A DNA stretch of 43,838 bases from an uncultured Deferribacteraceae bacterium. GTDB lineage: Bacteria > Chrysiogenota > Deferribacteres > CAMZNJ01. The stretch covers positions 1 through 43,838 of the forward strand of contig CAMZNS010000022.1 in the NCBI GenBank assembly GCA_947313855.1. Reading direction: 5' to 3'. Numbering within the stretch: the stretch's first letter is position 1; every line of letters begins with the position of its first letter. Below the pieces are notes generated by a model. It was not told the origin of the DNA, searched no databases, and was given only the letters and a program-made list of their open reading frames with translations. Shown piece by piece: positions 36,132-43,838 of this stretch. Position numbers and translations under genes: made by a program.

Positions 36132-36797
36132 TTATTGATGTTGATCTTTCATTGCGAGGTACTGCACACAGTATGTGTAGAACGAGTACCATGCAACAAC
36201 AATAGCGGCGTAAAGCAGGATGGTTCCTATGATCATTGTGCTCTGTCCGAAGATGCTAGTGTTGATAATCACAAGTCCGATACCGGTCATTTGCAGAGTT
36301 GTTTTCACCTTCCCCCAGATGTTTGCGGGCATGATTACGCCTTTGCTAGATGCCAAGTCACGAACAACGGATATGGAGAGGTCTCGTGCAAGTAGTAGTG
36401 CAAACACCCAGAACCCGACTGAGCCGATGGATAGGAGTGCGGCTAAGGTGATGAATACCAGCAATTTGTCGGCTATGTGGTCGGTTACTTTGCCGAAGTC
36501 GGTAATGAGTCCGCGTTTGCGAGCGATGTATCCGTCAACGAAGTCGCTAATGGCAGCGATTGCGAATAGTCCGAATGCTAGATAGGTTAGGAATTCTTTC
36601 TGCCATAATATTAGGCATCCGATGGGTATTACTGATAATGCTCTAAGTACTGCTATTTGGTTTGGTAGGTTTAGGTTTTTGAATAGTACAACGAGGGGGC
36701 TGAGTAGGTTTTTGATTCCTTGTACGGAGATTCCTTTGATTAGCGACACCGGCGTAGTTATTATTCTTTTCATAATAGCTCCTTTTTTGAGAGACAC
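36132..36797 (-). CDS. pgsA: CDP-diacylglycerol-glycerol-3-phosphate 3-phosphatidyltransferase
   Basis: NLPNQIAVLRALSVIPIG; AISDFVDGYIARKRGLITDFGKVTDHIADKLL CDP-alcohol phosphatidyltransferase motif. Start may be 36773. Confidence 0.93.
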   Translation of the reverse strand: MSLKKGAIMKRIITTPVSLIKGISVQGIKNLLSPLVVLFKNLNLPNQIAVLRALSVIPIGCLILWQKEFLTYLAFGLFAIAAISDFVDGYIARKRGLITDFGKVTDHIADKLLVFITLAALLSIGSVGFWVFALLLARDLSISVVRDLASSKGVIMPANIWGKVKTTLQMTGIGLVIINTSIFGQSTMIIGTILLYAAIVVAWYSFYTYCVQYLAMKDQHQ

Positions 36798-36851
36798 AAG
36801 TATTTATAAGTATTTATTTGTCATGGGTATTTTTAGGGGTGTCGTATTTTT

Positions 36852-37328
36852 TTAGTAAGAGACTTCTAGTATTTCGTAGTAAAATTCTCCTGAGGGTGCT
36901 GTTACGGTAACTTCGTCGCCGATTGTTCTGCCGATTAGGGATTTGGCGATTGGTGAGACGATGGATATTTTTCCGCTACTGAAGTCGGATTCGTATTCGC
37001 CTACAATGGTGTATGTGCGTAGTTCGTCGGTGTCGGCATTTTTGAGTTTGACGGTAGCTCCGAATTCTACTTTGTCGGTATTGTGTCCATCGGTTTCGAT
37101 TACGTCGAAGAGGGTCATTTTGGCTTCGAGGTCGATGATTCGTGTTTCGAGTAGAGCTTGTTGTTCTTTTGCGGAGTGGTATTCGGCGTTTTCGCTGAGG
37201 TCGCCATGAGCTCTTGCCACCTTGATTGCTTCACCGATTTCGCGTCTATCTATTCGTTTCATCCTTTCCAGGTCGGATTTTGCTTTTTCGAACCCTTTGG
37301 GTGTAATGGGAATTCGTCGATTTGCCAT
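36852..37328 (-). CDS. greA: Transcription elongation factor GreA
   Basis: ITPKGFEKAKSDLERMKRIDRREIGEAIKVARAHGDLSENAEYHSAKEQQ. Confidence 0.95.
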   Translation of the reverse strand: MANRRIPITPKGFEKAKSDLERMKRIDRREIGEAIKVARAHGDLSENAEYHSAKEQQALLETRIIDLEAKMTLFDVIETDGHNTDKVEFGATVKLKNADTDELRTYTIVGEYESDFSSGKISIVSPIAKSLIGRTIGDEVTVTAPSGEFYYEILEVSY

Positions 37329-37336
37329 GGGGTTGT

Positions 37337-38881
37337 TTACTCCTCTTTTTCATCTGTGGCACTTAAAACTTCGGCTTTGAGCCAGCCGGTTTTGAGTTGA
37401 ATATTAACGATAGAGTGTGGTTCGATCGTTGTTAGGTTTTCCACTATGTTTCCTTCATGATACACGATGGAGTACCCTTTTTGCAACAATAATTCCGGAT
37501 TATTATTGATAATAAGTTGTGTATCGCGTGATATCGTCCTTTTGTGGTTATACAGTATGTTATCCATGTATCGCGTTAGTTTCATTGTTTGTTCGTCGAT
37601 ATTCCCTCTGGATATTTGGCATGTTTTGGTGATGAGTGTTGGTGAGCATCTTCGACTAATGTTGTTTAGTTTGTGTTGTAGAGTTTGAGTTCGGTTTATG
37701 ATATTGCGTTTTAAGTTTACGCCCATGTAGTTGAGTATTTGTGTATGGTTTTGGAGTTGTGGTTGGTGCGATCGGACTATTTGTGCATGGTGGTTGAGCT
37801 GATTTTTGTGTTTTGCGATGGTAGTGTTGAGTGCGAGTTTGAGTTGTTTTTCGTAGGCGTCGATATTTCGGGTAAAGCCGTAGTCGATTGAGGAGTAGAC
37901 TTTGGTGAGTAGCATTTCTAGCTCAGCACGGTAGGAGTTGATCTGATGGCTTGACACCATTTGCAGTAGCATGGCGTATGTGTGGTCGAGGTTTTGCCAT
38001 TTATCTTCTAGTCGTCGGGTAATGATGTGTGTGATGGTTTGTTCTATTTCGAGGGATTTGTTGCGTGCATTGGAGTATTCGGTGGCGAGGAGTGTGGCGG
38101 CGTCGGTTGGTGTTGATGCTACAACGTCGGCAACGAGGTCGCATATTGTTTGGTCTCGTTCGTGCCCTATTGCTGAGACAACGGGTGTGTGGCATGCGTG
38201 TATTGCTCGAGCAATGGATTCGCTGTTGAAAACTGCTAGGTCGTCTTGGGATCCCCCTCCCCGCATGACAACAATTGCGTCGTAGTTGTATCCGCGTTGT
38301 TCAAGGCTTTTGGCGGCACGTTGTATCCCTGATGTGATGAGTTGTTCGGCACCCTGTCCTTGTACTGGAACGTTGTAGAGGTCCACTTTGAATATTGCAC
38401 CAGCACTGTTGGCGACCTTAATGAAGTCACCTAATGCGGCACCGTGGGATGATGTTATGAGGGCGATGTGTTTTGGGTATTTGTTTAGTTGTTGTTTTTT
38501 TTGTGAGTCGAAAAGTCCTTCCCTTTCTAGTAAGCGTCGCACCTCTTCGAAGCGTTTGTAGAAGTCGCCGATGCGTTCGTAAACAACACGTCGAGCACGT
38601 AATTGGTAGGTGCTACTAGCTGGGTAGGTATTGAGTTCGCCATGTACGACAACAAGGTCGCCATTTTTGACAGTAATGTTGTTAAGTTGGGCATAGTTTT
38701 TGAACATAACAACATTGATGGTGCTACTGGTGTCTTTGATTGAGAAGTAGAGGTGTCCTGCAGGTGATACGGATCGATTGAGGACTTCCCCCACAACAGC
38801 AACACTCCCTTGGAATAAGGTTGCGATAGCGGAGTTGATGACTTTAGACAATTCGTCAACTTTGTAGACCTTACCATTCAT
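37337..38881 (-). CDS. xseA: Exodeoxyribonuclease VII large subunit
   Basis: VVGEVLNRSVSPAGHLYFSIKDTSSTINVVMF; ALITSSHGAALGDFIKV; VMRGGGSQDDLAVFN; SAIGHERDQTICDLVADVVASTPTDAA. Confidence 0.95.
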   Translation of the reverse strand: MNGKVYKVDELSKVINSAIATLFQGSVAVVGEVLNRSVSPAGHLYFSIKDTSSTINVVMFKNYAQLNNITVKNGDLVVVHGELNTYPASSTYQLRARRVVYERIGDFYKRFEEVRRLLEREGLFDSQKKQQLNKYPKHIALITSSHGAALGDFIKVANSAGAIFKVDLYNVPVQGQGAEQLITSGIQRAAKSLEQRGYNYDAIVVMRGGGSQDDLAVFNSESIARAIHACHTPVVSAIGHERDQTICDLVADVVASTPTDAATLLATEYSNARNKSLEIEQTITHIITRRLEDKWQNLDHTYAMLLQMVSSHQINSYRAELEMLLTKVYSSIDYGFTRNIDAYEKQLKLALNTTIAKHKNQLNHHAQIVRSHQPQLQNHTQILNYMGVNLKRNIINRTQTLQHKLNNISRRCSPTLITKTCQISRGNIDEQTMKLTRYMDNILYNHKRTISRDTQLIINNNPELLLQKGYSIVYHEGNIVENLTTIEPHSIVNIQLKTGWLKAEVLSATDEKEE

Positions 38882-38923
38882 AATAAAAACCTAGTGTGTT
38901 TGGGAGTAATGTATTGCACCACA

Positions 38924-39313
38924 CTATTGACTATCGCCTAAATTCGTCATACCTGAAGTATTGGCAATCGGTTTGGGTGTTTTGGGTTTGTCGGATGTGC
39001 CTGCAGTTTGTGAAATATTGAGGTAAATGCCGTATTGTTTCTGATTTAGGGGTCGGTTAATGTAAAGTGTTTCATTTGGGGTAGTGAGGTAGAGGTGTGC
39101 TTTGATTAGGTCTTCGGTAATGTTCGTGTTGTTGCGTATTTCGTTGATTTGGATTTCGTAGTTTTCGATACTCGTTAGTAGCATCTCTTGTCTGTGCATG
39201 TACTCTTTGAGTATCGCCTTTTTGTTAATAATATCGATCATCCCGTTGCGTCCAAACAGTAGGATGGAGGATAAAATAAATAAAAATATTAATCCCGAGA
39301 AGGCTATTCGCAT
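38924..39313 (-). CDS. Septum formation initiator (FtsB/DivIC-like) small membrane protein
   Basis: N-terminal TM followed by a short coiled coil, 129 aa; weak family assignment. Confidence 0.55.
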   Translation of the reverse strand: MRIAFSGLIFLFILSSILLFGRNGMIDIINKKAILKEYMHRQEMLLTSIENYEIQINEIRNNTNITEDLIKAHLYLTTPNETLYINRPLNQKQYGIYLNISQTAGTSDKPKTPKPIANTSGMTNLGDSQ

Positions 39314-39319
39314 ACAAGT

Positions 39320-41914
39320 TCATCCTACAAATGAAAATTCTAGAAGGTGTTTCCATTTTGTTTTTAATGACAGAGCAACAGCCCTGCTACTTATTTTATC
39401 TAAAAACTCATCATCTTTCAAGAGCATTTCGGCGTCCTCCCTTGCATGTTCGAGAATAAGGGCATCAGCAAGGATATCAGCGTATTTAAAGTTTGGTAAT
39501 CCGGATTGATTTATGCCGAAAAAGTCGCCAGCACCGCGTAATTCGAGGTCGATGGCAGCAAGTTTGAATCCGTCGTTGTGGTCGACCATGGCGTCTAGTC
39601 GTCTACGTGATACCTCGCCGATGTTGTCGTCGTGTAGTAGTAGGCAGTGGCTGGGCAAGTTGCTACGCCCCACACGTCCACGCAATTGGTGAAGTTGCGA
39701 CAAGCCGAATCGTTCCGCATGGTTGATCATCATTACGGTGGCGTCTTTCACGTCGACACCCACTTCGACAACGGTAGTGGATACGAGTACCTGTATTGCA
39801 CCGGTGGTAAAGTCGTCAATGAGTTGTCGTTTTTCTGAAGCTTTGAGACGTCCATGCATGAGACCGACGCCGTATTTGCCAAACACCTGCGTCATCTCTT
39901 CGAACCCCTGCTCAGCCGACACAAGGGGTAGGTTTTCGCTTTCGCTGATAAGGGGGTAAACGCAGTAAGCTTTGTGTCCTTTTTCCAGTTCGTCTTTGAG
40001 GATACCGTGGGCACCATGTGTGAACTGACTGTTGAACACTTTTGTTTCGATATGGATTCTGCCGGGTGGCATTTCGTCGATTACAGAGAGATCAAGGTCG
40101 CCGTACATGGCAAGGGCTAGAGTACGTGGTATGGGTGTTGCTGTCATCAGTAGTACGTGTGGGTTGAACCCTTTCGCCATGAGGTTTTTGCGTTGTAAAA
40201 CGCCGAAGCGTTGCTGTTCGTCTACAATTATCATGCCTAGGTTGGCGAACGATACATTCTCTTCTAGTACGGCATGAGTTGCGATTACGAAGTTGATGGC
40301 ACCTGAGGCGATTAGTGTTTTGACGTTCTGTTTCTCTTTGGCACCCATGGATCCTGTGAGCAGCACGCACTCTTCGTTTGTGCCCCCTAGGAATTTTGTA
40401 AGGTTTTTGAAGTGTTGATCGGCTAAGACCTCTGTGGGGGCGATGATGACAGATTGGTAGCCGTTTTGGGCAGCGATCATGCATGTGATGAATGCGACGA
40501 TGGTTTTGCCACTCCCCACATCCCCTTCGAGGAGTCGGTTCATCTGGTGTTTGGAGGAGATGTCTTTGATTATGTTTGCTAAAACGCGACGTTGTGCATC
40601 GGTTAGTGTAAATCCTAGTAGTTTTTTTATCTGTTTTTCGCCATGACTAGACATGGTCATAACTTCGCCACAACTGCTACTGTATCCAACTCGTCTCATG
40701 AGCATCATTAGTTGGTGGTAGAAGAGTTCTTCGTAGATAAAGCGTTTGTAGGCGACGTGTTCGCGATTTAGTATGGTTAGGCAGTTTGCTGTTGTTAGGG
40801 GTTGGTGTAGTGTTTTGAGTGCGTCGTCGAGTTTTGGGAAGTGGTGTTTGTTGCGAATGTGTTCTGGCAGTGTTTCCCCTACTTCCCCTAGGTAGTTGTC
40901 TAGAGCAGTGTTTACGATTCGTGCGTAGGTTGCTTGTTTGACACTTTTGGGTATGGCGTACTTTGCTTTGATGATGTTCATTTCATCGTCTTTGATTATT
41001 CGTGGGTAGAATATTGCATGTCGTCGTGAGTATTCTTTGAGGGTGCCGTAGAGGTTGTAGATTCTGCCCGGTCGGAGCATGGTACGCAGGTAGCCCACAG
41101 AGCCGAACCAAAGTCCTGTAATTGTTTCGCCGGTATAGTTGTGGCTATGACTGTTGTCGGTTGTTTTGGTTCCTACAGCTAGGGTAACGCCCCCTTCGGC
41201 GAATTTGTGGGCAGTGTTGTTCGGCGTGTTGTTCGGCGTGTTGTGGTGGTTGGTGTGTGCGGAGTTGGCTTCAACAGCCACTCGTTGGAATGTTGCGATG
41301 AACATATCTCTGCCATTTCGGGTGCGGATATTTTGTCCGCTGGAGTATTGGACACGGAAAACATGTGGATTTGTGTCCATGGTGTGTGCAATTTCGTTAA
41401 GGGGTGTGGTGGATAGTTCGTGTATTTTGTAGTCTGTTGGCAGGGCATGGAGCACGTCGCCCACTGTTTTCACCCCTATTTCTGCCAATAGCTCCATGGT
41501 TTTGGCACCCGCCCCTGGTGTTTTGGGTATGGGTACGTTCATGATGTCTACTGTGGTGGTGGTATGGGTATCATCGGTATGGGCAACGTTTGGTGTGGGT
41601 GTGTGCCCTAGATTATGGAGCCATGTTTGGTTGAGCAGTTCCGCGAGTCTGTTGGTGTTGTGTCGAAACGATTGAAATTGGTGTTGTGATTTGGGGTTTT
41701 CTTCGAGTAGTAGGTCGATGGTCGCAATTAATTCGGTGTTGGCGGAATTATCGGTGTTGGCGGAATTATCGCCACCGTCGCCACCGTCGCCATCGCGTGC
41801 GACAGCTTTACGTAGCCGAACAAGGTCGTCTCTGTACGATTCTACAAACTTGCTGTAATCCTCTCGTAGCAAGGACAGTACCTGTCGAATGTCCTTATGA
41901 GCCATATTTGTCAT
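39320..41914 (-). CDS. recG: ATP-dependent DNA helicase RecG
   Basis: RLLEGDVGSGKTIVAF; IIVDEQQRFGVLQRKNLMAKG; LMTATPIPRTLALAMYGDLDLSVIDEMPPGR; QLRGRVGRS. Confidence 0.96.
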   Translation of the reverse strand: MTNMAHKDIRQVLSLLREDYSKFVESYRDDLVRLRKAVARDGDGGDGGDNSANTDNSANTELIATIDLLLEENPKSQHQFQSFRHNTNRLAELLNQTWLHNLGHTPTPNVAHTDDTHTTTTVDIMNVPIPKTPGAGAKTMELLAEIGVKTVGDVLHALPTDYKIHELSTTPLNEIAHTMDTNPHVFRVQYSSGQNIRTRNGRDMFIATFQRVAVEANSAHTNHHNTPNNTPNNTAHKFAEGGVTLAVGTKTTDNSHSHNYTGETITGLWFGSVGYLRTMLRPGRIYNLYGTLKEYSRRHAIFYPRIIKDDEMNIIKAKYAIPKSVKQATYARIVNTALDNYLGEVGETLPEHIRNKHHFPKLDDALKTLHQPLTTANCLTILNREHVAYKRFIYEELFYHQLMMLMRRVGYSSSCGEVMTMSSHGEKQIKKLLGFTLTDAQRRVLANIIKDISSKHQMNRLLEGDVGSGKTIVAFITCMIAAQNGYQSVIIAPTEVLADQHFKNLTKFLGGTNEECVLLTGSMGAKEKQNVKTLIASGAINFVIATHAVLEENVSFANLGMIIVDEQQRFGVLQRKNLMAKGFNPHVLLMTATPIPRTLALAMYGDLDLSVIDEMPPGRIHIETKVFNSQFTHGAHGILKDELEKGHKAYCVYPLISESENLPLVSAEQGFEEMTQVFGKYGVGLMHGRLKASEKRQLIDDFTTGAIQVLVSTTVVEVGVDVKDATVMMINHAERFGLSQLHQLRGRVGRSNLPSHCLLLHDDNIGEVSRRRLDAMVDHNDGFKLAAIDLELRGAGDFFGINQSGLPNFKYADILADALILEHAREDAEMLLKDDEFLDKISSRAVALSLKTKWKHLLEFSFVG
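41733..41796. repeat. 18-bp and 9-bp tandem repeats inside the 5' part of recG
   Basis: cggtgttggcggaattat twice, then (cgccaccgt)n; encodes DGDGGDGGDNSANTDNSANTE. Confidence 0.9.
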
Positions 41915-41945
41915 GGGACTATCCTATATTATTGCGTAAAATAAA

Positions 41946-43838
41946 TCAATGAAGAGATGCGTAAGGCTCTAGTGTTGCTCCCTGCATGGGAGTGTTTATG
42001 AGGATATACATTGCGTCTTCTTTGGGTGTAGCTTCTTGAAACCCTTTTGTGTTGTAGAAGTAGTATTTTGTTCCGTTTGGGCAATGGTATCCCACCATCC
42101 CTCTTGCGAATACCTCTTTGGGGAATGTGTTGTCCATGGTGCACCCTGCTTCAATATTTGTGTTGTGGATAGGTTGGCGATTATTGAAGCTACTTCGGTT
42201 AGCACTTAGGTTGTAGTAGTAATTCTCCTTGCCGTTGTTGCTGAGGACATAAAGTTGACCGCCATTATTTGGGTTGAATGTTGTATGGTCGGTTATGTTC
42301 ACTTGAATAGTGTCTGCAAGTGGTGTTGAGTTATTGGTTGTGTCCTCGGCAATGCTGGCGTTGAGAAGAAACACGGCGTTCCCTCGACGTAGTAGGGCAA
42401 ACTCTTTGTTGGCAAGGGTTTGAGCATCTGCCACAAGTGTGTACACAAAGTTTGCTGCCATGGTTTGTTCCCATTGTGCGGTTCTTGGGTTGGCAAATTC
42501 CCCCGTGGAAATATTGTAGATACGCCTTACTCGTAGACTGTTTGTCTTTTGTTTGTCGGCAAGGTAGAGCAGGAGAATAGTCTCGTTCACCAATATGTGT
42601 TGATACCAGTGTTTCCCTACCCCCCTCGCTGTTAGTGAGGCATCAAGGCTTCGCTTATCTTTATCGTACAACATGTAGTGCAGGTCACCCGTATTTGAAA
42701 GAATATACGCAGGTAGATTTATCTCATGGGGGTAGAGGAATCGGGCATCGGCTACAGTAAAGTGCTCGCTAGCATGTTCAAATATCGCCCGATAACTAGT
42801 CCGACTCATGGTTATCCCGTAAGAGAAGTTTGAAGCGATACTACGCTCTTCAATGCCGTCGGTGGTGGGGATATAAACTATGTCCGAGCCGTATAAGCTC
42901 TCCACGTCGAGGATATTTTTGGGATCAAACCTGCTTGCACTAGGGGTAACGTTAAAAGATAAAACAAGGTCGGTGTCACGCATGGTAAACTGATTCGAGG
43001 CAGGATCGTCATCCGCACTAAGCGTAAAGGGGAGGGGTATGGTGAAAAGCATAAACCTTACGTCGTCAGTGCCTACTGAGCTGTACAGACCGTAAAACAG
43101 TTTACCATCGTGCACCTTCATGAGTGGTGGCATGTATCCTTGTGCGTCAGTAGTATTGCCATGTCTTAGCTGGAATTTAGACATATTCTCTTGCTCCATG
43201 ACGTTGTAAATATCCCACGGGGTAATGTGGTAGACTTCAGGGGAGTTGCCACTGAGCAGAAGCAGTAACTGTTCATTCGGTTCCCCCTCCCCGTTGCGAT
43301 ACCGTGCTGTTGCAAGGTAATAGTCGCCATCGCGAACCATGTCGTCGATGTATATTGAGTCGATAGCACTAGCATTCGCATCACTAGCATTCGCATCACT
43401 TATTCCAAACCCTGGGGTGGGAGCATTGTAGATAGCCGTTGCAAAGGTTGACTCCTGAATATCAGCCAAAACTACCCCCTGCGAGTTAATCCCCTTGGCG
43501 TAGGTGTAGTGACCGAGACTGTTGCCACGGTTCATCGTATCGTTGGAGGTAGTTGAGGGGATCGGACTGCTAATAAAAAAGCTAGCGGTATAATTGGATG
43601 TGTGTTGGTTGTAGGGTGCTGAAATGCCAAATTGAACAGATAATGTGCGTGAAATATTAAGTACAGGTGCAGGTTTGGTATCGGGTGGGATAACCGGTTG
43701 GTAAGGATCGAGGGGGTCGGGGGGGACGCTATCCTCAGGCGGGCTACTGCCAATCTTCAAGCCCGATCCACAGGCTGTTACGACTACGAGTGTCAACATC
43801 AGCATTAATAGTAATATTGCGATAAGTCTATTTTCTGA
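41946..43838 (-). CDS. Hypothetical lipoprotein, 5' end probably beyond the window
   Basis: LVVVTACGSG lipobox. The frame stays open to the window edge (RENRLIAILLLMLMLTLVVVTAC), so the ATG at 43805 may not be the true start. Confidence 0.75.
   Translation of the reverse strand, partial: SENRLIAILLLMLMLTLVVVTACGSGLKIGSSPPEDSVPPDPLDPYQPVIPPDTKPAPVLNISRTLSVQFGISAPYNQHTSNYTASFFISSPIPSTTSNDTMNRGNSLGHYTYAKGINSQGVVLADIQESTFATAIYNAPTPGFGISDANASDANASAIDSIYIDDMVRDGDYYLATARYRNGEGEPNEQLLLLLSGNSPEVYHITPWDIYNVMEQENMSKFQLRHGNTTDAQGYMPPLMKVHDGKLFYGLYSSVGTDDVRFMLFTIPLPFTLSADDDPASNQFTMRDTDLVLSFNVTPSASRFDPKNILDVESLYGSDIVYIPTTDGIEERSIASNFSYGITMSRTSYRAIFEHASEHFTVADARFLYPHEINLPAYILSNTGDLHYMLYDKDKRSLDASLTARGVGKHWYQHILVNETILLLYLADKQKTNSLRVRRIYNISTGEFANPRTAQWEQTMAANFVYTLVADAQTLANKEFALLRRGNAVFLLNASIAEDTTNNSTPLADTIQVNITDHTTFNPNNGGQLYVLSNNGKENYYYNLSANRSSFNNRQPIHNTNIEAGCTMDNTFPKEVFARGMVGYHCPNGTKYYFYNTKGFQEATPKEDAMYILINTPMQGATLEPYASLH

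Overview
The window is a bacterial chromosomal segment. The Mla-type transporter and a lipoprotein suggest a diderm, and MqnD suggests futalosine-route menaquinone synthesis. The left ~7.2 kb is a type V-B CRISPR-Cas module on the minus strand: an unusually long Cas12b (1505 aa), a Cas4-Cas1 fusion and Cas2. Downstream of cas2 I can fold a probable minus-strand tracrRNA with its own TTGACA-N17-TAGATT promoter. The CRISPR array itself is not in the window and should lie left of position 1. The rest is mostly housekeeping genes (nrdJ, htpG, mfd, pgi, mqnD, mlaDFE, prfB, ribD-ribE-ribBA-ribH-nusB, plsY, pgsA, greA, xseA, recG). The main unusual observations are: (1) the tracrRNA candidate, with a prediction for the 3' end of the direct repeat; (2) a large, divergent Cas12b; (3) a class II ribonucleotide reductase homologue that appears to lack the catalytic NPCGE segment; (4) a protein that reads as two tandem, complementarily degenerate Hfq/Sm domains; (5) frame-preserving tandem repeats inserted into many otherwise conserved genes, including the Cas4 domain, nrdJ, htpG, mfd, ribD and recG; and (6) several palindromic operator candidates. 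All protein calls come from reading motifs in the translations by eye. No database search was run.
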